Shown: positions 1 to 9,645 of the stretch, in pieces
How the letters are laid out: the number at the start of each line of letters is the position of its first letter
Position numbering within the stretch: position 1 is the stretch's first letter
Source: Candidatus Haliotispira prima
Lineage (GTDB): Bacteria > Spirochaetota > Spirochaetia > SP-2023
DNA length: 64,000 bases
Direction of reading: 5' to 3'
Assembly (NCBI GenBank): GCA_029867005.1
Contig: CP123443.1
Location: 496,001 to 560,000, forward strand
Position numbers and translations under genes: made by a program
Notes under the pieces: generated by a model
What the model was told of the DNA's origin: nothing
What the model saw: the letters and a program-made list of their open reading frames with translations, nothing else
Databases searched by the model: none

Positions 1-1364
1 GATGGTCGATCACCCGGAAAGTTTTTGTTGGGGTTGCTGTCTTCTTTACCCAGAGCAAAGGCAGCGACTTGGGCACAGAGGTTGGCATTCAATTTTTTCT
101 GGCTGTTACTGCCTTGGAATTCGACATTTCCGGCCATTTGCGGCAGGCTGAAACCAATGAATTGTAAGGGCACCGGTGTCGTTCCCTGGTGCAGCATTTG
201 GTAGAACGAGTGTTGCCCGTTGGTTCCCGGTTCTCCGAAAATGATGGGGCCGGTCATATAGTTGATGGACTGGCCGCTGCGGTTGACCTGCTTGCCATTG
301 GATTCCATGTCCAACTGTTGCAAGTGTGCCGGAAAGCGTAAAAGAGCTTGTGAATAGGGCAGAACCGCCGTGGCCGGGTGATTGCAAATATTGCGCTCCC
401 AGATTCCGATCATGGCATCCATCAAGGGGGCATTTCCCCTAATTTCCTGGTTTTCCAAGGCACCTCGGTCTGTTTCCGCTGCACCGTCCAGCAGTTCGGC
501 AAAAACGCCGGGGCCGAAGGCCAGAGACAGCACTACACCGCCGACAGCACTGGTCACTGAATAGCGGCCGCCGATGTAGTCGTCAATATAGAAAGAATCC
601 AGATATGCCGGGTTGTCCGCCAGCGGACCGGGAGTGCCGGTCACTACCACCATGTGCTGAGCCGGTCGAATATTGACATTCCGGCGTTTGCCTGCTGTTT
701 CGAGCCAGCGCAGTGCGTAATTTTCGTTTGTCAGGGTTTCCTGGGTCGTGCCACTTTTGGAAACCAGAATAAACAAAGTCTTTTCCGGGTCCAGCCTCTG
801 CAAAACGGAGTTCGGATCGTCCGGGTCCACATTAGAAATAAACTCCGCCCGGATTTTGGGCCGCAACAAGTTTGCCAGACCGATATACAGGGCTCGCGGT
901 CCCAAGTCTGAACCGCCAATACCGATTTGTACGATCGTTTCAAACGGCTTGCCCGTTGAGCCCAGGATATTGCCCTGGTGTACTTGGTTCGCAAAGTCGG
1001 CAATGCGTTCCTGCTGCTCCAGGTAAAAGTTGCGCAGATTCTTGCCTTTTTCGATCACATCACCGGCCAACTGGCCGCGCAGAAGGTGGTGCAAGACTTT
1101 GCGTTGTTCTCCTGTATTCATTACTTCGCCGGAGACCAAGGCACGGTACTTTGGCAGAAGTTCCTGTTCCTCGGCCAGTTTCCCTAGCAAGTCGATAATA
1201 TCATTGTTGACGCCGCGTGCGGCGTAATTGAAGGTCAGGCCTGCGGCAATGGGAATGTTGCTGTTTTTTACACTTTCCGGCGTCAATACGTCCTGTAATT
1301 TCGGTATCGAAGCGTTTTTCAGCATTCGGTAGTGGACACAGCGGTCAAGGTTGCGAAAATCCAT
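1..1364 (-). CDS. pgi: Glucose-6-phosphate isomerase, C-terminus cut by window edge
   Basis: Interconverts glucose-6-phosphate and fructose-6-phosphate in the cytoplasmic glycolytic pathway. About 454 codons are visible; the family is usually 530-550 aa, so roughly the last 80-90 residues, including the expected catalytic Lys, lie outside the window. Seen: the sugar-phosphate loop IGIGGSDLGPRALY near residue 147, GGRYSVTSAVGG near residue 265, and GEPGTNGQHSFYQ near residue 375, which holds the catalytic Glu. After that motif the protein reads PLQFIGF where animal and E. coli enzymes have the segment ending TQH; I take this as a subfamily difference, not damage. ATG 1364 was chosen because AGGAG lies 6 bases upstream. 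Nothing co-directional is visible upstream, so it probably starts its own transcript. Confidence 0.95.
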   Translation of the reverse strand, partial: MDFRNLDRCVHYRMLKNASIPKLQDVLTPESVKNSNIPIAAGLTFNYAARGVNNDIIDLLGKLAEEQELLPKYRALVSGEVMNTGEQRKVLHHLLRGQLAGDVIEKGKNLRNFYLEQQERIADFANQVHQGNILGSTGKPFETIVQIGIGGSDLGPRALYIGLANLLRPKIRAEFISNVDPDDPNSVLQRLDPEKTLFILVSKSGTTQETLTNENYALRWLETAGKRRNVNIRPAQHMVVVTGTPGPLADNPAYLDSFYIDDYIGGRYSVTSAVGGVVLSLAFGPGVFAELLDGAAETDRGALENQEIRGNAPLMDAMIGIWERNICNHPATAVLPYSQALLRFPAHLQQLDMESNGKQVNRSGQSINYMTGPIIFGEPGTNGQHSFYQMLHQGTTPVPLQFIGFSLPQMAGNVEFQGSNSQKKLNANLCAQVAAFALGKEDSNPNKNFPGDRP

Positions 1365-2102
1365 CGTAGTCTCCTGGCTCTCAGGGAAGGTCTGCCGACC
1401 CTCTTCCGGAACGTTTTAATAAATATCAATTTCAGACTGAACAGAAAAGTTTCCGAAACTTTTCAAAATATAATAACTTCGGCCCCGAGGGGGATTTGTA
1501 CCGACCGGAAGTTTCCATTCCGCCAAGCATACAAGCTGAGCATGCAAGCCGAGTTTTCAGTTCAAAATCCGAAGTTCAGAGCTTAAAGTTCAGAACCTTG
1601 CACGATTGTATAACACCCATGAAATATAACAAGGGCAAAATAACAGGCTTTTCATGTAGAATTGTTCTGTAATAGTGTAGATATAAAATGCAAACTGGTC
1701 TTTTTGTCCCGTGTTTCATTTTTTATGGATGGTTTGCCTGAAGGAGACCGTGTGAAAATCGCTTTTCCGTATTTTTCATTCGCGTCATTCGTTTCGGTCT
1801 TGTCTCTGTTTAAAGTGGGTCTGCCCACGGTATCGGGAGAGCAGGATAGGCTCACCGCAGGGGGGAAACTCCTTTCTTAACATTAGAAGGAAATTCTTCT
1901 ACAATGCTGCCCGTGTTGTACTGCTCGTGCTGCGTCTCCGGCGCAGGTGATGTCGGTGGGATGTGAAAATCCCGGGAACTGTAGATTCCTTTATGCTCCT
2001 GATGTTATAGGTTACGGGTGTGCGTAGCCGGAATTTTCGACAGGTGACCCGGATTTCTAAATACGGGCTGTGAAATTTACAATCCGGGGGACTGAGGTAA
2101 TT
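1365..2102. other. Intergenic region between divergent pgi and lipoprotein operon
   Basis: 738 bases with no convincing gene. It must hold the divergent promoters. A 42-codon frame (GTG 1752 to 1880, plus strand) has AAGGAG five bases upstream but matches nothing I recognise. The stretch 1860-2060 contains small inverted repeats, for example GGGAT/ATCCC around 1959-1973, so a structured leader for the lipoprotein operon is possible. I could not match it to a known riboswitch class. Confidence 0.5.
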
Positions 2103-3974
2103 ATGCTCCGTGAGCCAGCGAAGAGATCGGCAATGTTTCGCCTAATTTGTATGCTATTTTCCCTGTCGGCGGTTTTCTGGCTGAGCAGTTGCCAAAAATC
2201 CGATCCGTTTGACCAATCGCTCAACGTCTATGTCGAAAATCCGGCACTGTTCTATGCTTTGTCTGTCTACCAGCAAAAAGTGGACAGTAGTCCGGTCAGT
2301 ATCCATTTGAGTCAGGGGCTGGACATGTTTTTTCAGCTTAGTGGCGGAGAACGGCCTGTTGATGCCGCAGATGCGAAAAATGCTGAGGGCCCTCCGCGCA
2401 TTATCCGTACTCAGAAAAAACAAAATGGTCTGGACGATAGTGTGCGGCGTTTGGCCTTGGGTGGGGGACTGTTTCTCAGCAGCGAGTTGATGCAGTTACA
2501 GAAACCGGAACTGTACCTGGAGAATTTGCCCGAAGAATTCCGCTACCGGAATTTGAACCAAGAGTCCCCGGTTTCTGCCGAAACTTATGTGATTGAGTCC
2601 GGCCCGGCCGGCCAAAATACCGTTTCCGGTCCGCACTTAAGTCCTGTATTGATCTTCCCCGCACTCTTTGAGATCACGGCCCCGGAAGGCCCGATTGGTT
2701 TGGACAGGCCGAACGGTACAGGGGTTTCGGAGCGGCCCAAAGATCCTTTGCTGCGGAATCTGTCCGAATTTCAACCGGCTCGTTTGTTGAGCCCGGAGTG
2801 GTTGAAAGAGCAATTGCTGGAAGCTCCAAGCCGTTCTTCGGCAGAAAAAAACTCCGATTCTGAAAAACGCTACGTCTGGCCCCAGACTCCTCGCCAAGTC
2901 CTGCTGGAATATTTAAAAACCACGCCTCTCCGGATATTGTTCGGTCCTCAGGGTTTTGAATTTGAGGAAGACCAACTTTCTGAACAACTCCGGCAGTTTA
3001 TCCGCAGTTATCGGGAGCTTTTTCAAGGGGAGAATGTCGTGGGAACGGCCCTTGGAAGAACGGCCCTTGGAACGAACCGTGGAAAAGATCTGGGAACAGA
3101 TTTTGAAACGAACCAAGGCCAAGCTTCAAATGCCAAAACGGGGGAATACGCTGTTCCGGGAGTGGGGGACTTTGCCGGTGCCGAAATGCAGTTGAAGGAG
3201 ACTTTGCGCAGCTTGGGCATTCGATTTGCCCGGCAGCAGCAGGAGTTGTATCAGGACGTTCGGAAGAACTATCTGCTCGGCTACCGTGGGCCTGAGGCCA
3301 AAATTCTGCCCGAGTCGTATCCCTACCTATATCTGGGGGGCCAATCAGAGAAACCCGCCGACCAAAGCGAGGAGTCCGAAGGCACCAGGCCGATACTCCG
3401 GCTGCAATTGGATAAAGTGCTTTGGGCGGGGCTGAGCAAGGGGTTGAGCGAGGAGCATCACAGGCAGGCTCTAAAGTTTCTGGCTTGGTTACAAAGCCGG
3501 GAAGGCCAGCGGATACTACAGCAGGAATTGCCCCGGATGGACAGCGAGAGTACCTTGGGCCTCTATCGTGGTTTAAGCCTTTATCCCGGAGTAAATGAGC
3601 TGTTCTGGCAGAATTTAGGGTTGGACTGGCCCTCGCGCTTTGACATCTACTGGCAACTACCTCATACTCCGGTGCAGTGGAAGCCGGAATTGTTCCATGG
3701 CTTGAGCCTTGAGCAGGAGCGGCTTTATCGCAGACACTCGGCATTGAGTCTCATCCACTCTTTTTTGCTGCCTTATTTGTTTTTGCCTGAAGGCCGGAGC
3801 TTGGCCTCATGGCAGGGTGGGGAAGTATCGGAGAAAGATCCGAAGAAAGGCTCCAAGAAGAGTACCAAGGAGGGGTCAGGCGGCAGTACGGGCTCCCGAG
3901 TTGAGGGCAGCGGTGCCGGGGATGTGCCGGGCTACGATGGCCCGGATTGGAGCCTTTGGCTCCGGCCGGACTGA
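2103..3974 (+). CDS. Lipoprotein of unknown function, solute-binding-like C-terminal part
   Basis: About 623 aa. The start ATG 2103 is preceded by GAGGT at 2093-2097; an in-frame GTG at 2070 would add 11 residues and has no ribosome site. The N-terminus has a hydrophobic core ending in the lipobox LSSC, so the mature protein should be lipid-anchored. The C-terminal half contains ALKFLAWLQSREGQ, which resembles the end of ABC-type extracellular solute-binding proteins, but I see no permease or ATPase nearby and do not assign a substrate. Residues around 310-340 hold an in-frame micro-repeat (TALGRTALGTNRG), and the C-terminus is a low-complexity Lys/Gly/Ser tail. First gene of an operon with the acyltransferase (64-base gap) and the polyprenyl synthase. 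Confidence 0.75.
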   Translation: MLREPAKRSAMFRLICMLFSLSAVFWLSSCQKSDPFDQSLNVYVENPALFYALSVYQQKVDSSPVSIHLSQGLDMFFQLSGGERPVDAADAKNAEGPPRIIRTQKKQNGLDDSVRRLALGGGLFLSSELMQLQKPELYLENLPEEFRYRNLNQESPVSAETYVIESGPAGQNTVSGPHLSPVLIFPALFEITAPEGPIGLDRPNGTGVSERPKDPLLRNLSEFQPARLLSPEWLKEQLLEAPSRSSAEKNSDSEKRYVWPQTPRQVLLEYLKTTPLRILFGPQGFEFEEDQLSEQLRQFIRSYRELFQGENVVGTALGRTALGTNRGKDLGTDFETNQGQASNAKTGEYAVPGVGDFAGAEMQLKETLRSLGIRFARQQQELYQDVRKNYLLGYRGPEAKILPESYPYLYLGGQSEKPADQSEESEGTRPILRLQLDKVLWAGLSKGLSEEHHRQALKFLAWLQSREGQRILQQELPRMDSESTLGLYRGLSLYPGVNELFWQNLGLDWPSRFDIYWQLPHTPVQWKPELFHGLSLEQERLYRRHSALSLIHSFLLPYLFLPEGRSLASWQGGEVSEKDPKKGSKKSTKEGSGGSTGSRVEGSGAGDVPGYDGPDWSLWLRPD

Positions 3975-4038
3975 TATTATCCCTTTCTGCCCTCGAATGT
4001 ACCGCTTTCGGGCCGCAGATTTAGCGAGGAAAGCTGAT

Positions 4039-5457
4039 ATGTCTGAACCGTTTGAGGCTGACTTTTCACCTCTGCCTAAGACTTCTCCAAGGGCCGGTTT
4101 CCTGCGCAGGTTGCTGTATTTCCTGGGCCGCCGCAGCTATGCAGCTATGCTGCAAAAACATTATCGGATAGAGCACATCAATGCGGATTTTCTGCGTACC
4201 CTTCGGGCCCCGTACGTGTTGTTGGCTAACCATGTGTCGAACGAAGACCCCTTTATTTACAATATTTTCTGCCCCTATCCGATTGCTTGGGTCATCGGCA
4301 AGTCGATTGAGCGGGATTCGGTGTTTCCTCTGCTGCTGCGTATTTTGCGTTGTATCAGCCGGAGCAAAGAAATGGGAGACTTGGATACGATCCGGAAAAT
4401 CCGACAGTGGATTGATGAAGGGGAGGTGCTCGGTATCTTTCCGGAAGGGCAGACGAGTTTCAGTGGGGTCAGTCATGCTATCCCGGAGGCTACGGCGAAA
4501 CTGCTGCGCTTTTTAAAGGTACCGGTGGTGGCTTTGCGGAATGAAAACGGCTATTTTGCCTTGCCGCGTTGGGCTTGGCAGAGGCGGATTTCCTCGAAGG
4601 GATCGGGCCCCGGCCTCAGGTTGCGTTATGAATTGCTTTTTGACGCTGAGCAAATCCGGACGGCAAAACTTGGTGAAATCCACGATAAAGTACAGCGGGC
4701 CCTTTATCATGATCCTTATCAGGTGGCCTTTGTTCCGACATTTACCTGTCTGACACCTGGGTTTGAAACACCTGTGCCACCTGCGCTTGTGCTGGACCGG
4801 GGGTTGAGGGAGCGTAACTTGGCCGAGAGTATGGAGCTCCTGTTCTATCTTTGTCTGGACTGCCAAAGCCCGAAGAGCCCGGGAGCTATGCACTCGGAGG
4901 GTATGGAGTTGCATTGTCGCGCCTGCGGCGCGGCTTGGCGTATTTCGGACGATTCTCACTTTTTGCAGTCGGGCGGGCTGCGTTACAACTTGGAAGAATA
5001 CTATCAGGCTCAGCTCCGTTTGTTGCACCGAATGGCCCGGAGTGGGGAGTTGCGGCTGCGGCAGCCTTTTGCCAAGATTCGTGGCTATAGTGCTGAGGAT
5101 GAAGCCCTGCGCCTGCGCCGGGGCGGCAGTATCCGCCTGAAGGGGAGAAGTTCAGACAGCCTGATTGACTTGGGCCGTGGGGGATTGAAACTGTTGCAAA
5201 GTGGCCGTACTCTGCATCATTTCCCCTTGGATCGGCTCTTTGCCAGCCATGTGTTTAAGCAGAATACTTGGGAGTTTCACGCCTACAGCGATGACAGTCA
5301 CAGCCAATCCACCCTGTTTGTTGTCGAGTTTCCGTGCAAGACGGATTCGGCCTTTTTGTTGCTGGACGGCCTCAAGGCACTGCAAGCCGGGCAAAACTCT
5401 CCGGAGGATCCCGATACAGACAAACCCGGTACAGACAAAAAAGAGAGGCGAGAATGA
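4039..5457 (+). CDS. PlsC-type acyltransferase with C-terminal zinc ribbon
   Basis: 472 aa. Probably a 1-acylglycerol-3-phosphate or related acyltransferase acting at the inner membrane. Seen: the HX4D catalytic motif in NHVSNEDPF near residue 67, and FPEGQTS near residue 136, a variant of the FPEGTRS substrate motif. Near residues 270-300 two CxxC-type pairs (CLDCQ, CRACG) form a likely zinc ribbon, which is unusual for PlsC; the following 170 residues are unassigned. ATG 4039 is used because GAGGA lies about 8 bases before it; the frame is open back to 3817 but that part overlaps the lipoprotein gene and lacks family similarity. The last codons carry a micro-repeat (DTDKPGTDK). The stop overlaps the next start (ATGA), so translation is likely coupled. 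Confidence 0.8.
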   Translation: MSEPFEADFSPLPKTSPRAGFLRRLLYFLGRRSYAAMLQKHYRIEHINADFLRTLRAPYVLLANHVSNEDPFIYNIFCPYPIAWVIGKSIERDSVFPLLLRILRCISRSKEMGDLDTIRKIRQWIDEGEVLGIFPEGQTSFSGVSHAIPEATAKLLRFLKVPVVALRNENGYFALPRWAWQRRISSKGSGPGLRLRYELLFDAEQIRTAKLGEIHDKVQRALYHDPYQVAFVPTFTCLTPGFETPVPPALVLDRGLRERNLAESMELLFYLCLDCQSPKSPGAMHSEGMELHCRACGAAWRISDDSHFLQSGGLRYNLEEYYQAQLRLLHRMARSGELRLRQPFAKIRGYSAEDEALRLRRGGSIRLKGRSSDSLIDLGRGGLKLLQSGRTLHHFPLDRLFASHVFKQNTWEFHAYSDDSHSQSTLFVVEFPCKTDSAFLLLDGLKALQAGQNSPEDPDTDKPGTDKKERRE

Positions 5458-6818
5458 GTCTGACATCGAATAGTTCCGGTGCTTCGGATATCCCGGATAC
5501 TCCGGAGTTTTCCGCCCTGATCCAAGAGCAGATTGAACAGTACCTGAGGGATTGCCTGCAAATGGATTACATCCTGGAGCACTGTGACCTCCCTAGTGCC
5601 GAGTTCGCTTCCGGTCCCTACCGTGAGGCAATCCGCGTGGCACTTGGCGAAGTGCTGGAGCCCATGCAGGAACTGGTTTTTTTGCCCGGAAAGCGTTGGC
5701 GGCCGGCCCTGAGCCTGCTGCATGCCCTGCTCGGCTGTGGGGGCAATGCCGGCCATGAGCTGAAGAGTTCCCGGTGCCGGGAACTGCTCGGCCCTCTGGT
5801 GGTTTTGGTGGAGCTGTTGCACAATGCCACTTTGGTGGCCGATGACATCGAAGATAATGGAAAGTTACGGCGTGGCATTCCGGCAATACACCTGAGCTAT
5901 GGTCTGGATCGGGCTCTGAACGGATGCAACTGGGCCTATTTTCTTTCGGACACGCTATTGCGGCCTTTGGAACAATATTTGACAACGTGCGCGGCGGCAA
6001 GTACGGGGTGGGGATTGGCCCTGCGATTGCGAAGCTTGAGTCAACAATGCCTGAGTCAAATTCATTTGGGCCAGGCCCTGGATATTCGCTGGCACCGTCA
6101 GCACGGTTACGTTCCGCATACGGAAGCGTATTTTTGTATGGCCAGCCTAAAAACCGGGGCTTTGGCGGGTTTTGCTGCGGAGGTGGGGGTTTTAGCCGGT
6201 CAGGCACTTTGGAACGGGGGCGGTGCCGAATACGGGCTTACAGCCCGGAACTGTCGCGAATTGTGGTTGCGCATTGGCCTTGCCTTTCAGGTGCTGGATG
6301 ATTTGATAAATATCACGGTCGGAAATCCCGGCAAGTTGCGTGGGGATGACTGGTTGGAAGGGAAGAGGGGCTTGCCCCTCTGTCTATTTGTTGAACAGGG
6401 TCATGAATCCGGCAAAAGCGGAGAAGGAGAGAGGCGTCAGCAATTTGTCGCTTCTTTGATGGCTAAAGTGCAGGAATCCGCAGCCGGGCAAGAATGGAAC
6501 CACGAGTCGAAACAAGAGGATAACCCGAGGCTGTTGGTTCCTTTGAAGCAGCCCTTGGAACAGCCTTTGAAACAGGTACTGGATCAGGTCTTGGATGAAT
6601 TTTTGTACTGTGAGGGTGGTCGCGAGGCTCTGCATGGCAGTGTCGTTTGGTTGGAGCGGGAGCTGGGGGCCTGTCGCGGACTGGCAGAGCCGTTGTATCT
6701 GCGTTATGGACAAGGCCCGGGTCTAAATTTGGGTAGGGGCCCGTGCCCGGGTGAATTACTGGCTTTACTGGCAAAACTGGATGTAGAGACCCAACGCTGC
6801 CGGGACTTTCTGGACTGA
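5454..6818 (+). CDS. Polyprenyl (trans-isoprenyl) diphosphate synthase family protein
   Basis: 454 aa, longer than the usual 300-350. Family members condense isopentenyl diphosphate onto allylic diphosphates to make quinone side chains or the bactoprenol precursor. The first aspartate-rich motif is intact (VADDIEDNGKLRRG, near residue 130). The second is QVLDDLIN near residue 285, with Asn where the classic DDxxD has its third Asp; GKRGLP follows. The extra length comes from an N-terminal extension of about 60 residues and an acidic, repeat-containing insert near residues 315-385 (PLKQPLEQPLKQVLDQVLD). It overlaps the acyltransferase stop by 4 bases and ends the operon before a bidirectional terminator. 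Product chain length cannot be read from sequence. Confidence 0.85.
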   Translation: MSLTSNSSGASDIPDTPEFSALIQEQIEQYLRDCLQMDYILEHCDLPSAEFASGPYREAIRVALGEVLEPMQELVFLPGKRWRPALSLLHALLGCGGNAGHELKSSRCRELLGPLVVLVELLHNATLVADDIEDNGKLRRGIPAIHLSYGLDRALNGCNWAYFLSDTLLRPLEQYLTTCAAASTGWGLALRLRSLSQQCLSQIHLGQALDIRWHRQHGYVPHTEAYFCMASLKTGALAGFAAEVGVLAGQALWNGGGAEYGLTARNCRELWLRIGLAFQVLDDLINITVGNPGKLRGDDWLEGKRGLPLCLFVEQGHESGKSGEGERRQQFVASLMAKVQESAAGQEWNHESKQEDNPRLLVPLKQPLEQPLKQVLDQVLDEFLYCEGGREALHGSVVWLERELGACRGLAEPLYLRYGQGPGLNLGRGPCPGELLALLAKLDVETQRCRDFLD

Positions 6819-6918
6819 GTCCTGTCCTTGCGCTTGTCTTTTTGCATGCTCTTGCCCTTGTGCTTGGGTGTCTGATTGCGTTGCCCCGGCTGTCTTAGGT
6901 TCGGTTTTTGGAGCACGA

Positions 6919-6947
6919 AAAAGCCCGGGATATATTCCCGGGCTTTT
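6919..6947. terminator. Bidirectional rho-independent terminator
   Basis: A 12-bp perfect stem (AAAAGCCCGGGA / TCCCGGGCTTTT) around the 5-base loop TATAT, with A and T runs on either side. It lies between the convergent polyprenyl synthase gene and the minus-strand secreted-protein gene and should end both transcripts. Confidence 0.9.
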
Positions 6948-6991
6948 CTGTCTGTGTTTTGTACTGCGTGTTGCGGTTTCTGTTTTGGGGG

Positions 6992-8068
6992 TTAGTTTCC
7001 CGCTTCGAGAGGACGGGCGACCACTTGCCAACGGCCTTTGCGGTATTCCACGACAAATTTCAGAATGTTGTCGCTGACAAAATCAACCCCGCCGACACGG
7101 ACTTGATCACCCAGGAACAGGTAGCTGGTTTTGCTCGGTGTCCATTGGCGTCGGCCGGAGAACCACTCCGGGTATATCTCTTTCATCTCGTTGTAGTCGT
7201 AGATTTTGTACCGGTAGTTCTTGACGAAAAGGTTGATGTAGACATCGCCATAGTCTTTCTGCGGAGGGGGCCAGCGGTAGACAGAGTAGGCCTTGCCGTC
7301 TTCCAAGCCGTAGACTGTGGAGGCTTGGGAGTAGTAATATTTGGGTAACTGACCATTGAGGCCGTATTTGACAAAGTCCAGCGAGACTTGCAGGGCATCC
7401 TGACGATAGAGCTCCACCAAATGGTCGTCAACAGATTCACCGATATTCGGCAGGCTGGGCCCGGAGGCAATGTATGTTTCGGTGACGACTACATCCCAAG
7501 CTTCCAGTACCACTTCCGAAAGATTCAGGCGGGCCGAGTTGCCGACTTCGGTAACTACGCGAAAGGAAACTTTGGCTTCGCTGTCAAGCAACGAGCCCTC
7601 TTCTTCGTTGTACGGGATAAACCAGTTGCTGCGGTCCGATTGCTGCAACACAAAACTGCGTTCTTTCCAAGGGAGGACAAATACGAGCGGCTTACCGGTT
7701 TCGGGCTCAAAGAGAACTTCCAAGGCGGCTTTTTTTCGGGTATCAAACTGGGAGTAATCTGCCCGAATGCGCCACTTTCGCAGGATTCCGGAAGTGGGTT
7801 TGGGTATCCGGTTGAACAAATCTTTGGCAATCGTTGCCACGGGCAACCAGTCACTGTTGGCATTCAGTTCCAAAGTTGAGCCTCTGCTGCTGTCCGAGTA
7901 GAGCGAAATGGTGTAGACCAGTTCTTCCCGGGCCGCAAGGCCTGTCACTGCACCTGAAAAGAGGCCGAGGGTAAGACAAAAAAGTAGTATTGACCGAGTC
8001 CGTACCAAGTGTTTCCGCCCCGGTATTGCCTGCAAATTGTTTATTTGTAGAAAAATTGCCGATTTCAT
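6992..8068 (-). CDS. Secreted or periplasmic protein of unknown function
   Basis: 358 aa, family not recognised. A basic stretch (GRKHLVRTR) is followed by a hydrophobic segment at about residues 27-46 ending GLAA, a plausible signal peptidase I site before REELVYT. No lipobox Cys and no further membrane segment. The mature part is rich in Tyr, Trp and beta-type sequence (VYINLFVKNYRYKIYDY; FVVEYRKGRWQVV at the C-terminus). GGGGAG lies 12 bases before the ATG, a little far but the best site. It stands alone, convergent with the upstream operon and transcribed away from the crcB region. Confidence 0.75.
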   Translation of the reverse strand: MKSAIFLQINNLQAIPGRKHLVRTRSILLFCLTLGLFSGAVTGLAAREELVYTISLYSDSSRGSTLELNANSDWLPVATIAKDLFNRIPKPTSGILRKWRIRADYSQFDTRKKAALEVLFEPETGKPLVFVLPWKERSFVLQQSDRSNWFIPYNEEEGSLLDSEAKVSFRVVTEVGNSARLNLSEVVLEAWDVVVTETYIASGPSLPNIGESVDDHLVELYRQDALQVSLDFVKYGLNGQLPKYYYSQASTVYGLEDGKAYSVYRWPPPQKDYGDVYINLFVKNYRYKIYDYNEMKEIYPEWFSGRRQWTPSKTSYLFLGDQVRVGGVDFVSDNILKFVVEYRKGRWQVVARPLEAGN

Positions 8069-8326
8069 TGTTTAAACTAACTCCCCTCGCAACTCGAATC
8101 CGCAGCAGCAGGTTCGGGTGGGAGACCAGGCTCCCGAGTACCATACAGTAAACGACACGCTGTACATCTTGAAGATTTTGCCCGCAAATTTCCAGTACTT
8201 TACTGTGTAATTTTTAGAAAGTGTTTTGCTCCTTTCTTTTTATAAAAAGATAGGTTTGTCCTCTGTCCGGGATTTTAGCTGTGAATTTTTGGGTCGGGAT
8301 TGCCAAATTAATGCGGGTTGTCCAAT

Positions 8327-8830
8327 TTAGGTTGCCAGGTTGGCGGCGATGCGCCAAGCCAGCCAGATTCCCGCGCCTGCGGACAGCAGACCAAAGATGA
8401 CATGGAGGGACAAAGTCAGCCAAGCCCTGAAAAAATTTCCGGCCAGAAACTGATTACAGACATCCATTGTGTACGAAGAGAAAGTAGTGAAGCCGCCGCA
8501 AAAGCCGGTGAAGAATAAAGGTATGTAGATGCGCTGCCAAAGGTAGCGGTCCCACAAGGTGATGTTGGTCGGGTTGGCCAGGATGTACTGCCGATAGAAT
8601 ATGGTCATGAAGCCGAGTAGGAAGCTGCCCAGAATATTGACCAGTAAAGTTCCCAGGGGAAATGGGGCCGAAAGAAGAGGGCCGGAAATGTTTGGAAAGA
8701 ACGGTGCCGATCGGACCGGCAGCTTGATACTTAGATCTCTTGGGATGGCCCGGTCAATCCGGCCGGCCAGAAGGTGGCGTCCCGCAGAACCCAGTCCGCC
8801 GCCAATGAAGACAAGAAATACGGCAAGCAT
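8327..8830 (-). CDS. crcB: CrcB/Fluc fluoride ion channel
   Basis: 167 aa membrane protein expected to export fluoride as a dual-topology dimer. Seen: GGGLGSAGRH at the N-terminus, NILGSFLLGF in the second helix with the conserved Asn, and GFCGGFTTFSSYTMD in the third helix, which carries the family Phe and Ser/Thr residues. It is longer than the usual 120-130 aa because of an extra stretch at about residues 22-55 between helices 1 and 2. ATG 8830 is used; the frame is open for 30 more codons but these overlap the Nudix gene and have no family similarity. It starts 13 bases after the Nudix stop, so the two are probably co-transcribed. No fluoride riboswitch was seen. Confidence 0.88.
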   Translation of the reverse strand: MLAVFLVFIGGGLGSAGRHLLAGRIDRAIPRDLSIKLPVRSAPFFPNISGPLLSAPFPLGTLLVNILGSFLLGFMTIFYRQYILANPTNITLWDRYLWQRIYIPLFFTGFCGGFTTFSSYTMDVCNQFLAGNFFRAWLTLSLHVIFGLLSAGAGIWLAWRIAANLAT

Positions 8831-8843
8831 TGATTTTGTGGCC

Positions 8844-9452
8844 TTAGTGTTGTTTTTGCAGCCAGAGTTGTAAGGCGGTTTTGGCGGAAGGGAAGGCGAT
8901 GCGCTCAAAATCGATTTCATCGGCGGGGCACCAAACGAAACTTTCTACATCATCTGCCGGAATCAGTTCGGCCTCGCCCTCTAATTCCGCGCGGAAGAAC
9001 ACGTCACAGACGGCATAGGTATTATCCTTGTAACGGTAGTGATTATCGGCGGACAGCAGGTATTTAGGCCGGCTCAATTTGGCGTAGATTTCGCGGCCCA
9101 GCTCTTCTGTCACTTCCCTTAGCAGGGCTTGCTCCAAATTTTCCCCCGGGTCGACAAAGCCCCCCGGCAGGTCATAGTATCCGAGCGCGGGCTCCCGAGC
9201 CCGCACCACCAGAAGAAGCTCCTGTGTACTTTTCACACTTTTGGCGGGCTCGGAATCTTTGGAAATTTCAGAAATTTTGGAATCTTTGGGAATTTTGGCA
9301 TGCCTGGAAATAATCACACCGACACCGACGGCTGTGTTCTGGTAGTAGACAAAGCCACAGCTCTTGCAATACAAATTTTTTATTTGGAAGAATAGTCTCT
9401 CTGAACCGCACTTTGGGCAGAATTGAAATCCGTTTTCCTTCAATAAATTCAT
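8844..9452 (-). CDS. Nudix hydrolase with N-terminal zinc ribbon
   Basis: 202 aa. The Nudix box is complete near residues 97-119: GFVDPGE, then seven residues, then REVTEELG. The N-terminus has a CPKC/CKSC pair like the zinc ribbon of NADH pyrophosphatase-type enzymes. The substrate is unknown; a nucleoside-diphosphate derivative is expected from the family. Residues about 52-75 are a Lys/Ser/Glu-rich repeat insert (KDSKISEISKDSE) that interrupts the fold between the ribbon and the Nudix box and looks like a recent tandem expansion. It lies upstream of crcB in the same direction. Confidence 0.88.
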   Translation of the reverse strand: MNLLKENGFQFCPKCGSERLFFQIKNLYCKSCGFVYYQNTAVGVGVIISRHAKIPKDSKISEISKDSEPAKSVKSTQELLLVVRAREPALGYYDLPGGFVDPGENLEQALLREVTEELGREIYAKLSRPKYLLSADNHYRYKDNTYAVCDVFFRAELEGEAELIPADDVESFVWCPADEIDFERIAFPSAKTALQLWLQKQH

Positions 9453-9645
9453 CTGATTGGCTCTCCCGTTTTCCCGTTTTCGCTTTTGAAATGGATTCCG
9501 GAATTATTGATCATAAGCCGGAAGCTGCCGGTCATTGACAATTGACTGTTGACAATTGACTTGGAATACCATTCTCAAAGCGGGAGATGTAGTTCTCCAT
9601 ATTCAGTTCTCAAATTTAAGTGGCTTAGAAGTGGCTTACAAGGGC

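Noticed and set aside
1790-2060. Riboswitch (glycine- or cobalamin-type) before the lipoprotein operon
   Set aside because: Fragments such as GGGAGAGC, CACCG and GGGATGTGAAAATCCC recall known aptamers, but the conserved cores are not in the right order or complete.
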